Origin: Pelagadaptatus aseana | Lineage (GTDB): Bacteria > Pseudomonadota > Gammaproteobacteria > Pseudomonadales > Cellvibrionaceae | Assembly: GCA_040365065.1 (NCBI GenBank) | Contig: BAABNI010000003.1 | Span: forward strand, 62,001 to 126,000 | Reading direction: 5' to 3' | DNA: 64,000 nt | Shown here: one piece after another, positions 9,501-17,780 of the stretch | Layout: every line of letters starts with the position of its first letter | How positions within the stretch are numbered: position 1 is the stretch's first letter | Program-made: the position numbers and the translations under genes | Notes under the pieces: model-generated | Database searches by the model: none | Told to the model about the DNA's origin: nothing | What the model saw: only the letters and a program-made list of their open reading frames with translations

Positions 9501-9893
9501 ATGACAGACACACCCGCGCCCAGCAAGATTCTGCTGCACAAGAAAAGCAAAATCCTGGAACTGCAATTCGGCACCGACAGCTACGAGCTCGACGCCGAAT
9601 TCCTGCGGGTGCACTCTCCGTCCGCCGAAGTGCAGGGCCATGGCCCCGGTCAGGCCATTCTGCAATTCGGCAAAGCCATGGTCGCCATCGACAAGCTCGA
9701 GCCCACCGGCCACTATGGCATTCGCATCTACTTTGACGACGGGCACGACACGGGCATCTACAGCTGGGAGTATCTGCTGCATCTGGCCCGCAACCGCGAA
9801 CAACTGGATCAGGCATACGAAAGCGCGCTGCACCGTGAGGGCAAGTCCAGACTGCCGCAGGCACAAGTCCTGCAATTTTCTCCCCCCTCCTGA
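9501..9893 (+). CDS. DUF971 / GBBH-like N-terminal domain protein
   Basis: 130 residues, nearly all one DUF971 domain (the N-terminal zinc-type domain of gamma-butyrobetaine hydroxylase). Visible family marks are LQFGTDSYELDAEFLRVHSPSAE and the aromatic-rich GHYGIRIYFDDGHDTGIYSWEYL stretch. The stand-alone protein has no firm function that I know. It begins 12 bases after hslU and is almost certainly co-transcribed; this adjacency is conserved in pseudomonads. Confidence 0.88.
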   Translation: MTDTPAPSKILLHKKSKILELQFGTDSYELDAEFLRVHSPSAEVQGHGPGQAILQFGKAMVAIDKLEPTGHYGIRIYFDDGHDTGIYSWEYLLHLARNREQLDQAYESALHREGKSRLPQAQVLQFSPPS

Positions 9894-9975
9894 GGCCCTG
9901 AGACTTAAAGCTTTCCCGAGAAAAGCCGCTAAACTGGCTATACTGTCTGCGGAGTAACACTCAGGAAAACTCTGG

Positions 9976-10476
9976 ATGCCCAACCCCCTACCAAAAGATC
10001 AATACCTGTTTGCCAAGCTCGACACCGAGTTTCGCTTTGTCTACGTCAACCGCTTTTTTGCATTACTTTTTGGCGCGACCAGTCAACGCTTTACCGGCAA
10101 GCCCCTGCTCAATGACAACAACGCAGTTCGCCCGTTCTACATCTATGAAAGAGCCATTGACGAAGTCAAAAATCGGGGGTTTGCCACCTGCATAGTGCCG
10201 CATAAAGGCAGCCAAGGTCAGATCCTCTGGGGCTGTGTTGATCTCAGCCGGCGCTTTGGCGCCAGCGCCAATAGCGGCATGATCGGTTATGAGTTTGTCT
10301 CCTACCCGGCCTCACAAGCGGCCATCGACTTTTTTGATCCCATCTATCAGGAGCTGGCCCGTCTGGAACAGAGCAACCCAAGCGATCCCAGCTGCGCCCT
10401 GCACTATTTTGAAGAATCCATCGCCGCCACCGGAAAGCCTCACGATGAACTGGTCCATACTCTACAAAACGCATAG
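9976..10476 (+). CDS. Stand-alone PAS-domain protein (Aer-type sensor module)
   Basis: 166 residues. The core resembles the PAS domain of Aer-like receptors: FRFVYVNRFFALLFGATSQ, a G-K-P-L helix turn, then ILWGCVDLSRRF on the late strands, followed by a helical tail (SCALHYFEESIAATGKPHDELV). No transmembrane segment or output domain. Its last 32 bases overlap the start of the chemoreceptor in another frame, so translation is probably coupled. Inferred role: cytoplasmic input module working with that receptor, as a split Aer. Cofactor unknown. Confidence 0.72.
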   Translation: MPNPLPKDQYLFAKLDTEFRFVYVNRFFALLFGATSQRFTGKPLLNDNNAVRPFYIYERAIDEVKNRGFATCIVPHKGSQGQILWGCVDLSRRFGASANSGMIGYEFVSYPASQAAIDFFDPIYQELARLEQSNPSDPSCALHYFEESIAATGKPHDELVHTLQNA

Positions 10477-11932
10477 CCGCCAAATCAGCATTGCGCTGGT
10501 CACACTGCTGGCAATCTACGCGCAAATACGACTGCACTGGGACTGGGGCATTCTGGCACTGGCCATCATCCTGATCACCCAGCTGGTCTATGCCAACAAG
10601 CGCGCTCATAACATCGAAGATGTGCGTGAAGATATTGCCCAGCTTATCCACAAAATGGGCCAGGGGGATCTCGACAATCGCCTCCAGAAAGTCAGCCAGC
10701 AGGCCATTATTGAATCGCTCAACGCCTCTCTGGACCAGATTGAAATCACCTTCAAGGAGATCAACAAGGTGTTCGCCGCCGCCCTTCACGGCGAAATCCA
10801 TCGCAAGCCCCTGCCGAAAAACTTTCAGGGCACCTTCGGCCGGGTACTTCAAAGAGTGGGAGAAACCGCGCACAAGGTGGCCGAAGGTGTGTTGCGCACC
10901 AAGCGCGACAAAATTACCGCCGACATTTCCGACCTCAGAACCGAGCGCCTGCTGACCCTGCTGCGAGCCAACCAGAAAGACCTGCGTTTTGTCACCAATG
11001 AGCTCGACAGCGTAGAAGCCGACACCCAGGAAGTGGTCTCCACGGCCTCCACCGGACGCCAGACAGCGCGAGAGGTGCTGCAACAGCTGGACGATCTGGA
11101 GCAGACTCTGGCCGCCATGGACAAGGACTCCAACACCCTCAACCAGCAGAGTCAGTCCATTGGTGAAATGGTCAACATGATCAGCCAGATTGCCGACCAG
11201 ACCAACCTGCTGGCACTGAATGCCGCCATCGAGGCGGCGCGAGCCGGAGAGGCCGGCCGGGGATTTGCCGTAGTGGCCGACGAGGTGCGCAGCCTGGCAG
11301 AAAACACCAAGGGAGTGACCATCAAAATTGGCCAGGCCATGAGCCAGATCGCCAGCTCGGCCGGCTCCGTGGTTGAAGGCACAGCCCAAATGAATCAGGC
11401 CGCCCAGAACTTCTCAACCTCTTCACGCCAGTTTGCCGATAACTTTGAGAGCTTTGCCGACATTTCAGGCAAAATTTATCAGCGAGTCAGTTACGCCAAG
11501 ATGCTCAACCGCTTTAATCTGATGAAACAGGATCTGATCATCTACCTGCAGAACGGCTATCGCCTGCTCGACGCCGGCCCGGATTGCGAAGAAGCCAAGG
11601 CCCTGCAAGTTCCGGTTGAGCAGACTGAGTTAGGGCTCTGGCTGAGCACCGACGGTCAAGAGGCCTATGGCCATCTGCCCTCCTTCAAGAACATTGAAGG
11701 CCCATACCATGCCATCCACCAGCGCTTTATGGACCTGATTGATCTGATCCGTGACCCCGACTGGCAACAGCACGAACACGCCCTGCTGGAAATGCTGGAA
11801 CACTTTACCCAAGTTGAAAATCTGAGCGGCGAATTTGTCTCTAAGGTGGACGCCCTGATCGAGGAAAAAAACCGCTTTGAAGGCGTGCAAAGCAATGCAC
11901 AGGTGGTTGAGTCTGACATTGAGTTATTTTAA
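10445..11932 (+). CDS. Methyl-accepting chemotaxis protein with degenerate CZB-like tail
   Basis: 495 residues from ATG 10445. Two transmembrane helices separated by a very short loop (about residues 13-28 and 35-50), so almost no periplasmic sensor, then a HAMP-like helical region and the MCP signalling hairpin (DQTNLLALNAAIEAARAGEA, about 251-270; FAVVADEVRSLAE follows). The C-terminal segment (about 352-432) looks like a CZB zinc-binding domain. The HxxxH-type pair is kept as HAIH, but the Cys of the C-x-L-G-x-W motif is Thr (TELGLW) and the first His is missing. The overlap with the PAS gene suggests both proteins form one receptor. Confidence 0.85.
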   Translation: MNWSILYKTHSRQISIALVTLLAIYAQIRLHWDWGILALAIILITQLVYANKRAHNIEDVREDIAQLIHKMGQGDLDNRLQKVSQQAIIESLNASLDQIEITFKEINKVFAAALHGEIHRKPLPKNFQGTFGRVLQRVGETAHKVAEGVLRTKRDKITADISDLRTERLLTLLRANQKDLRFVTNELDSVEADTQEVVSTASTGRQTAREVLQQLDDLEQTLAAMDKDSNTLNQQSQSIGEMVNMISQIADQTNLLALNAAIEAARAGEAGRGFAVVADEVRSLAENTKGVTIKIGQAMSQIASSAGSVVEGTAQMNQAAQNFSTSSRQFADNFESFADISGKIYQRVSYAKMLNRFNLMKQDLIIYLQNGYRLLDAGPDCEEAKALQVPVEQTELGLWLSTDGQEAYGHLPSFKNIEGPYHAIHQRFMDLIDLIRDPDWQQHEHALLEMLEHFTQVENLSGEFVSKVDALIEEKNRFEGVQSNAQVVESDIELF

Positions 11933-11982
11933 CCCCATAGATAATCTGACCCGCTGGTATTAGCGGCGGGTACGGGTACAAT

Positions 11983-12006
11983 AACCGCCTCACAATTCAG
12001 GCGGTT
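11983..12006 (+). promoter_or_regulatory. Hairpin covering the ubiE ribosome binding site
   Basis: AACCGCCT (11983-11990) and AGGCGGTT (11999-12006) form an 8-bp stem with an 8-base loop. The right arm contains AGGCGG, the only Shine-Dalgarno candidate before the ubiE ATG at 12011. Pairing would hide the site, so translational control is possible; no ligand can be read from the sequence. Confidence 0.45.
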
Positions 12007-12010
12007 ACCC

Positions 12011-12778
12011 ATGAACGACGATTCCAAAACCAATCAGCAATCCACCACCCATTTCGGCTTCCAGCAAGTTGCTGTTGAAGATAAAGCCGACAAGGTTGCC
12101 GACGTCTTCCACTCGGTCGCCGCCAAGTACGACATCATGAACGACCTGATGTCTGCAGGTATTCACCGGCTCTGGAAGCGCTTCACCATCGAAATTTCAG
12201 GTGTTCGAGCAGGCCACAAGGTACTGGACATTGCCGGCGGTACCGGGGATCTAAGCTACAAGTTCTCCCAGCTGGTGGGTAAAGACGGGCTGGTTGTGCT
12301 GTCGGACATCAACGACTCCATGCTCAAAGTCGGCCGCGACCGCCTTACTGATCGCGGTGTCGCCGGCAATCTGGTGGTCGCACAGGCGGACGCCCAGTAT
12401 CTGCCCTTCCCGGACAACACCTTTGACTGCATCACCATCGCCTTTGGCCTGCGCAACGTCACCGACAAAGATCTGGCACTGCGCTCCATGCTGAGAGTAC
12501 TGAAACCCGGTGGCCGCCTGCTGGTTCTGGAGTTTTCCAAGCCCCGCAGCTCGTTGCTCAACAAGGTCTATGACACCTACTCATTCAAGGTCCTGCCCAT
12601 GATGGGCAAGCTGGTGGCCAACGATTCCGAAAGCTACAGCTATCTGGCCGAATCAATTCGGATGCACCCGGATCAGGACACCCTGAAGTCCATGATGCAA
12701 AATGCCGGATTCAGCAATGTCAGCTATCACGATATGACCGGCGGAATTGTGGCCCTGCACAAGGGCATCAAGCCCTGA
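12011..12778 (+). CDS. ubiE: Ubiquinone/menaquinone C-methyltransferase
   Basis: SAM-dependent C-methylation of the demethylated quinol ring in ubiquinone synthesis. Class I methyltransferase fold: VLDIAGGTGDLS (motif I), DINDSMLKVGRDRL, and the UbiE signature YDIMNDLMSAGIHRLWK near residue 40. 255 residues. First of the ubiE-ubiJ-ubiB cluster on the same strand. In pseudomonads the pha storage genes stand just upstream; here the PAS/chemoreceptor pair does. Confidence 0.97.
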   Translation: MNDDSKTNQQSTTHFGFQQVAVEDKADKVADVFHSVAAKYDIMNDLMSAGIHRLWKRFTIEISGVRAGHKVLDIAGGTGDLSYKFSQLVGKDGLVVLSDINDSMLKVGRDRLTDRGVAGNLVVAQADAQYLPFPDNTFDCITIAFGLRNVTDKDLALRSMLRVLKPGGRLLVLEFSKPRSSLLNKVYDTYSFKVLPMMGKLVANDSESYSYLAESIRMHPDQDTLKSMMQNAGFSNVSYHDMTGGIVALHKGIKP

Positions 12779-12791
12779 ACCCACGGAATAA

Positions 12792-13445
12792 ATGATGCTC
12801 GACCCCACCCTGCTGGCAGCCGCCTCGGCGACACTGGAAACCGTCATCAATAAGGCTCTGGATTACGATCCAGCGACCCGACGTGCCCTGCGCCAACACA
12901 CCGGTAAATCACTGGCCATCACCATTCGTGAACTGAATACCAGCCTCTGTTTCCATCTGGGCGATGAGATCATGGTTACCAATCAGAGCGAAGGGGCCAC
13001 GGTGCGTCTGCAGGGTAGCCTGCCAGCCCTGATCAGACTGGCCGTCAGCAGTAGCACCAATCTGGCTGACAGCGACGTCGAAGTCTGGGGCAGTACGGCA
13101 TTGCTGATCGACATAAAGCAACTGGCACGCAATATGGAAATTGACTGGGAAGAGGCCATCAACCAGTGGCTCGGCGACGTTGCCGGTCACCAATTGGCTG
13201 AAACCCTCAGGCGCCAACTGGGTTGGCTCAATGAACGCCGCAAGAGTACTGAGCGGTTGCTGCGCGAATTTCTCACTGAGGAATTGCGAGCCACCCCAAG
13301 CACCGCGGAACTGGAGAGCTTTAACAGCCAGGTCGATCAGCTCTACCTGAAGACCGATCGGCTTCAGGCCCGTGTGGAAAAATTGCGTCATCAACTGGCC
13401 GACAAGCTGGCAACTTCCGACTCAACTCAAAAACCTTCGCCATAG
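12792..13445 (+). CDS. ubiJ: UbiJ, SCP2-domain ubiquinone biosynthesis accessory factor
   Basis: 217 residues: an N-terminal SCP2-type lipid-binding domain (about 15-115, including SLCFHLGDEIMVTN and ATVRLQGSLPALI) and a C-terminal helical segment. In E. coli UbiJ scaffolds the soluble complex of ubiquinone enzymes and binds the lipid intermediate. Placed by its position between ubiE and ubiB (14 and 12 bases away) as much as by sequence, since this family diverges quickly. Two ATG codons in tandem at 12792 and 12795. Confidence 0.9.
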   Translation: MMLDPTLLAAASATLETVINKALDYDPATRRALRQHTGKSLAITIRELNTSLCFHLGDEIMVTNQSEGATVRLQGSLPALIRLAVSSSTNLADSDVEVWGSTALLIDIKQLARNMEIDWEEAINQWLGDVAGHQLAETLRRQLGWLNERRKSTERLLREFLTEELRATPSTAELESFNSQVDQLYLKTDRLQARVEKLRHQLADKLATSDSTQKPSP

Positions 13446-13457
13446 GAATCCCGCCCA

Positions 13458-15089
13458 GTGGTTGCATTGATTCGCTTTATCCAGATCACCTACGCTGCTT
13501 TGCGCTACCGCCTGGACCTGTTTATTCCGCGTGAACAGCTGCCGCGCAGCATCCGGATTCTGCTCAGCTTTACTTTACTGCTGCCCGAGCCCAAGCAATC
13601 CCGCGGGGAGCGCCTGAGATTGTTTCTCGAGACCCTTGGTCCGGTTTTTATCAAATTCGGCCAGCTGCTCTCGACCCGCCCGGACCTGATCGCCGCCGAT
13701 CTGGTCGAGGAACTTGATCAACTGCAGGATAATGTGCCGCCCTTTGCCAGTGACGTCTGCCAACGCTTGATCGAAGCCGCTTTGAAGGCGCCTGTCGACG
13801 AACTGTTTGACGACTTTGACAGTCAGCCCCTGGCCTCAGCGTCAATCGCCCAGGTGCACACCGCCACACTCAAAGGCAATGGCAAGAAGGTCATTATCAA
13901 GGTGGTCAGGCCCAACATCGAAAAGACCATCGTCAAAGACATTGCCCTGATGTTGCTAATGGCTCGTCTGGTTGCCCGCTACAGTGTTGACGGCCGCCGC
14001 CTGCGCCCGGTCGAAGTGGTCGAAGAGTACCAGCACACCATTCTTGACGAACTCAACCTGCAGCGCGAAGCCGCCAATGCCTCACAACTGCGCCGCCACT
14101 TTGCCAACTCCGAGCTGCTTTACGTGCCCGAAGTGTACTGGGACTTCACCCGTCGCAATGTCATGGTAATGGAGCGCATCTATGGCATTCCGGTTACCAA
14201 CATGGATGAATTGCGGGCCCAGAACACCAATATGAAGGTACTGGCTGAGCGCGGCGTTGAGATCTTTTTCACTCAGGTGTTCACCCACAATTTTTTTCAT
14301 GCCGACATGCATCCGGGCAACATTTTTGTATCGCGCCAGAACCCGGATTCGCCACAATACATTGCCGTGGATTTTGCCATCGTGGGCTCACTCAGCCACT
14401 CCGATCAGTATTATATGGCGCGCAATCTGCTGGCCATTTTCCGCCGCGATTACCGACTGGTCGCCGAACTCCATGTTCAGAGTGGCTGGATTCCGGAAGA
14501 CACCCCAATCCACGAATTTGAAACGGCGATACGCACAGTTTGCGAGCCGATCTTTGAAAAACCACTGAAAGACATTTCGTTCGGGCACATTGTCCTGACC
14601 CTGTTCCAAACCGCCCGACGCTTTGATATGCAGGTACAACCACAATTGGTACTCCTGCAAAAAACACTGCTCAACGTCGAAGGCCTGGGCCGACAGCTCT
14701 ATCCTGAACTGGACTTATGGCAAACCGCCCACCCGTTTCTGGAGCAGTGGATACAGGATCGCTTCCACCCGAAAACCCTGTGGCAACAATTAAAGCGCTA
14801 TGGTCCAGAGGTCATGGAGCAGATCCCACAAATGCCGCACAACCTGTTCGACACCCTCGATCAAGTCAAGCAACTGGGTGAACTGGCCCCTGAGCTGCAA
14901 CAGGCCGCTCAAAAACTGCAAACCAAAGACAGCCGCCCCAAATACTATCGTCTGGCACTGGGTCTGATTGCCGCCAGTGCCGCGGTGTTAACCGCAGGCC
15001 CAATGTCAGCGGAGATGACACTGGGCAGCATCCCCGCCCCCAGCTGGGGCTTCGGACTGGTCGCACTCTGGGCCCTGCTGGGACGCTAA
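13458..15089 (+). CDS. ubiB: UbiB, ABC1/ADCK atypical kinase-like ATPase
   Basis: Membrane-associated protein of the UbiB family needed for ubiquinone synthesis. The protein-kinase-like core shows the family marks: KFGQLLSTRPDLI (KxGQ motif), a Lys-containing strand KKVIIKVVRP, and NFFHADMHPGNI, the catalytic loop equivalent. Two hydrophobic segments close the C-terminus (about 495-540). GTG start at 13458 preceded by TAGGAAT. 543 residues, normal. Confidence 0.96.
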   Translation: MVALIRFIQITYAALRYRLDLFIPREQLPRSIRILLSFTLLLPEPKQSRGERLRLFLETLGPVFIKFGQLLSTRPDLIAADLVEELDQLQDNVPPFASDVCQRLIEAALKAPVDELFDDFDSQPLASASIAQVHTATLKGNGKKVIIKVVRPNIEKTIVKDIALMLLMARLVARYSVDGRRLRPVEVVEEYQHTILDELNLQREAANASQLRRHFANSELLYVPEVYWDFTRRNVMVMERIYGIPVTNMDELRAQNTNMKVLAERGVEIFFTQVFTHNFFHADMHPGNIFVSRQNPDSPQYIAVDFAIVGSLSHSDQYYMARNLLAIFRRDYRLVAELHVQSGWIPEDTPIHEFETAIRTVCEPIFEKPLKDISFGHIVLTLFQTARRFDMQVQPQLVLLQKTLLNVEGLGRQLYPELDLWQTAHPFLEQWIQDRFHPKTLWQQLKRYGPEVMEQIPQMPHNLFDTLDQVKQLGELAPELQQAAQKLQTKDSRPKYYRLALGLIAASAAVLTAGPMSAEMTLGSIPAPSWGFGLVALWALLGR

Positions 15090-15145
15090 AAACTGCCCAA
15101 CAAGCCCAATGACACCATCAGACAACTCCCCTAAAATATTGAGTT

Positions 15146-15535
15146 ATGCAAAACACTGATTTTTTGAACGCCATTAAGTGGACAGACGACGGTCTGGTAC
15201 CCGCTATCGCACAGGATGCCGAGACTGGTCGTATACTGATGATGGCCTGGATGAACCGGGAATCCCTGTCACTGACTGCAGAACAGGGTTATGCCATCTA
15301 CTGGTCCCGTTCGCGCCAACAGCTCTGGCGCAAAGGCGAAAGTTCAGGCAATACCCAGCTGATCAGGGAGATCCAGCTGGACTGTGATGCCGATGTGCTT
15401 ATCCTGAAAGTAGAACAACAGGGCGGCATCGCCTGCCATACAGGTCGCCAGTCCTGCTTTTATCGGGTATTGAAAGACGGTGAATGGCAGACTGCAGAGC
15501 CGGTTTTAAAAGACCCAAAAGAGATGTATTCATGA
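15146..15535 (+). CDS. hisI: Phosphoribosyl-AMP cyclohydrolase
   Basis: Third step of histidine synthesis, opening the adenine ring of PR-AMP. Stand-alone HisI of 129 residues with WSRSRQQLWRKGESSGN and the zinc-binding DCDAD ... GGIACHTGRQSCFYR pattern. In enterics this activity is fused to HisE; here the two are separate with an ATGA overlap, so translation is coupled. Confidence 0.96.
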   Translation: MQNTDFLNAIKWTDDGLVPAIAQDAETGRILMMAWMNRESLSLTAEQGYAIYWSRSRQQLWRKGESSGNTQLIREIQLDCDADVLILKVEQQGGIACHTGRQSCFYRVLKDGEWQTAEPVLKDPKEMYS

Positions 15536-15864
15536 GCGACGTACTGAGACAATTGGACTGCATTCTGGCGCAGCGCAAAAATAACGCCGACAGCGATAAA
15601 TCCTACGTGGCCAGCCTACACCAGAAGGGTCTCAATAAGATTCTGGAAAAGGTGGGCGAAGAAGCCTTTGAGACGGTTCTCGCCGCTCGTGATGCCGAAT
15701 CCGATGGCGACACCAAAAACCTGATTTATGAAACCGCCGATCTCTGGTTTCACTCACTGGTAATGCTGTCGCATCTGGGTGAAGATTCACAGGCGGTTCT
15801 CAATGAACTGGCCCGACGTTTTGATATGTCCGGCCTCGAAGAAAAAGCATCACGCAATAAATAA
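15532..15864 (+). CDS. hisE: Phosphoribosyl-ATP pyrophosphatase
   Basis: Second step of histidine synthesis, hydrolysing PR-ATP to PR-AMP. 110 residues with the all-alpha MazG-like core: KVGEEAFETVLAARD and NLIYETADLWFHSLVML, carrying the acidic metal ligands. The start is taken as the ATG at 15532 that overlaps the hisI stop (ATGA), not the longer in-frame codon upstream. Confidence 0.95.
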   Translation: MSDVLRQLDCILAQRKNNADSDKSYVASLHQKGLNKILEKVGEEAFETVLAARDAESDGDTKNLIYETADLWFHSLVMLSHLGEDSQAVLNELARRFDMSGLEEKASRNK

Positions 15865-15890
15865 ACATTTGCATACTAACGGAGATTCCC

Positions 15891-16127
15891 ATGGGCATTG
15901 GCGGCATTAGCATCTGGCAACTACTGATTATTCTGGTCATCGTATTTATGCTGTTCGGTACCAAAAAGCTGCGCAATCTGGGTGGCGATCTGGGCGGTGC
16001 CATCAAGGGCTTCAAAAAAGCCATGGATGACGACAGCGCCGAGAACAAGGTTGAAGACCAAAGCCAGCAAGACACCAACAGTGAGAAAGTCATTGAAGGT
16101 GAAGCTGAAAAAGTCGATAAAAAGTAA
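15891..16127 (+). CDS. tatA: Twin-arginine translocase subunit TatA
   Basis: Pore-forming subunit of the Tat pathway. Short N-terminal transmembrane helix (ISIWQLLIILVIVFMLF), the FGTKKLRNLG hinge with the conserved Phe-Gly, an amphipathic helix (LGGAIKGFKKAM) and an acidic disordered tail. 78 residues. First of the tatABC operon, 12 bases before tatB. Confidence 0.96.
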   Translation: MGIGGISIWQLLIILVIVFMLFGTKKLRNLGGDLGGAIKGFKKAMDDDSAENKVEDQSQQDTNSEKVIEGEAEKVDKK

Positions 16128-16139
16128 GTGCGTTAAGCC

Positions 16140-16541
16140 GTGTTTGATATCGGTTTTTTTGAGCTGCTGGTCGTCGGCGTGGTCGGACTGTTGGTGATTG
16201 GGCCCGAGCGACTGCCCGAGACTGTGCGCACCATCGCGCTGTGGTGGGGTCGTCTCAAGCGCGGTATCCAAAACACTCGAACCGAGATCGAACAACAGAT
16301 TGGTGCCGACGATATTCGTCGTCAACTTCACAACGAAGAAGTCATGCGTCGCCTCGAAGAATCACAGGAAAGCATCAAGCGCACCATGTCGGAGAATGTG
16401 GCAGAAATCAATCAGGCCATCGAAGAAAGCAAGAGCGCGCTGGAGCCCTTAAATGAACCTCTGAGCGAATCGCTGAAACCATCCGACCATTCATCTGAAG
16501 ACAATCAAACCCGCGGCGCGCCCGCCGATCAGAATCGTTAA
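16140..16541 (+). CDS. tatB: Tat translocase subunit TatB
   Basis: Forms the substrate receptor with TatC. GTG start at 16140. N-terminal membrane helix with the conserved Glu (FFELLVVGVVGLLVIGPERL), Pro in the hinge, then a long amphipathic and coiled region. 133 residues. The tatC ATG follows the stop by one base. Confidence 0.95.
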   Translation: MFDIGFFELLVVGVVGLLVIGPERLPETVRTIALWWGRLKRGIQNTRTEIEQQIGADDIRRQLHNEEVMRRLEESQESIKRTMSENVAEINQAIEESKSALEPLNEPLSESLKPSDHSSEDNQTRGAPADQNR

Positions 16542-16542
16542 C

Positions 16543-17289
16543 ATGAGCCAACCCGAAACCGACCAGGATATGCCTCTGGTTCAACACCTGATTGAAATGC
16601 GCGACAGATTGCTGCGCTCACTGCTGGTGGTTCTGGTGATTTTCTGTGGCCTGTTTTATTTTGCCAACGATATCTACACCTACGTCTCGGCGCCACTCCA
16701 CAGTCTGTTACCAGAAAACAGCTCAATGATTGCCACCGACGTGGCTTCACCGTTTCTGACGCCCTTCAAGCTGACATTTTTTCTGGCACTGTTTGCCGCC
16801 ATGCCCTTTGTGCTGTATCAGATTTGGGGGTTTATTTCACCGGCGCTCTACAGTAACGAAAAACGCCTGGCGATACCGATTTTAATTTCCAGCATAGTGC
16901 TTTTCTATGCGGGCATGGCCTTCGCATACTACGTGGTCTTCCCGATTATTTTCAAATTTTTCACCTCGGTTGGCCCTGAAGGGGTCACAGTCATGACCGA
17001 CATCAGCAGCTATCTCAATTTTGTTTTAAAGCTGTTTTTTGCCTTTGGTCTGGCGTTTGAAATCCCCATCGTCACCATCATTCTGATTGCCACCGGCGTC
17101 ACTGATGCCAACAAGCTCGCCACCAAGCGCCCCTATGTGATCGTATGCTGTTTTGTTTTGGGGATGCTGTTAACTCCGCCAGACGTCATCTCACAATCGC
17201 TGTTGGCCCTGCCCATGTGGATGCTGTTTGAGATCGGCATCCTGTTTGGCCGTCTGATCAGTAAGTCAGAGGACGCCAGAGAAGCCTAA
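16543..17289 (+). CDS. tatC: Tat translocase subunit TatC
   Basis: Six-helix membrane receptor for twin-arginine signal peptides. N-terminal cytoplasmic LVQHLIEMRDRLLRS with the conserved Glu, the PFVLYQIWGFISPALY loop and the C-terminal helices ending at a charged tail. 248 residues. Last gene of the operon; no strong terminator is visible before the next small gene. Confidence 0.97.
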   Translation: MSQPETDQDMPLVQHLIEMRDRLLRSLLVVLVIFCGLFYFANDIYTYVSAPLHSLLPENSSMIATDVASPFLTPFKLTFFLALFAAMPFVLYQIWGFISPALYSNEKRLAIPILISSIVLFYAGMAFAYYVVFPIIFKFFTSVGPEGVTVMTDISSYLNFVLKLFFAFGLAFEIPIVTIILIATGVTDANKLATKRPYVIVCCFVLGMLLTPPDVISQSLLALPMWMLFEIGILFGRLISKSEDAREA

Positions 17290-17371
17290 CCTTGCCCTCC
17301 TTAACCCAAAGTTAAGACACATTCTCACACCTCGCGCACACATCATTTTTTTCGCTTTGCCACGACAATAA

Positions 17372-17394
17372 TCCTGTACTCAACGAATACAGGA
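17372..17394 (+). promoter_or_regulatory. Hairpin overlapping the Shine-Dalgarno of the 63-residue ORF
   Basis: TCCTGTA (17372-17378) pairs perfectly with TACAGGA (17388-17394) across a 9-base loop. The right arm is part of ACAGGAG, the ribosome site for the ATG at 17403. Could limit translation of the small ORF. Confidence 0.4.
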
Positions 17395-17402
17395 GACTCA
17401 CC

Positions 17403-17594
17403 ATGAGCAAGCAATTTTCCGATGCCATTCTGGCATCCACTTCAGAGTTTTTGCTCCGTGTATCCGCCGGCCCTTTTGCTTTCGGCTTCGCTGACGATCA
17501 GTTTGACGACACCCCAGCGCGCCATGGCAACGAACCGGCCAAGGCAGCCCAGCCGCCTTCAAAGGCAAGCGGCAAGTATCGCGAAGCCTCTTGA
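17403..17594 (+). CDS. Small uncharacterised protein (63 residues)
   Basis: I do not recognise this protein. The ATG has a strong ribosome site (ACAGGAG, spacing 7), which supports translation. Residues 1-35 are mildly hydrophobic with Phe-rich SAGPFAFGFADDQF; the C-terminus is polar and basic with Ala-Lys-Pro repeats. No signal peptide or clear membrane helix. The stop lies inside a short hairpin AGCCTC/GAGGCT (17585-17598). A three-armed structure follows. It could be a small protein or a regulatory leader. Confidence 0.55.
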   Translation: MSKQFSDAILASTSEFLLRVSAGPFAFGFADDQFDDTPARHGNEPAKAAQPPSKASGKYREAS

Positions 17595-17603
17595 GGCTGC
17601 GCC

Positions 17604-17689
17604 GTCTGGCAGTCACAGGTAAACCGACTTCCCCCCGATTGCCAGACCTTTTCATTCATCCTGTGATGTTGGATAGGTCTGGCTTTTTT
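17604..17689 (+). promoter_or_regulatory. Attenuator-like element: two mutually exclusive hairpins, the second a terminator
   Basis: Arm A (GTCTGGCAGTC, 17604-17614) pairs with arm B (GATTGCCAGAC, 17637-17647) over 11 bp with one G-U. Arm B shifted by one base (GCCAGACC, 17641-17648) pairs perfectly over 8 bp with arm C (GGTCTGGC, 17676-17683), which is followed by six T. B cannot pair with both, so A:B would act as antiterminator and B:C as terminator. Lies between the 63- and 79-residue ORFs. The arrangement is seen; regulation is inferred. Confidence 0.55.
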
Positions 17690-17780
17690 AAACGCATATA
17701 TGCCAAGGAATTAATGGTTGGCCGAGAGGTCACAAGCCACCACAACCTTTGGCGATCTTATTGAATCAGGAGAAACCCCT

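Noticed and set aside
10445..10476. Frameshift in a single PAS-chemoreceptor gene
   Set aside because: The PAS protein ends in a natural helical tail and the receptor has a plausible own start at 10445, so two genes fit better. A sequencing error cannot be fully excluded.
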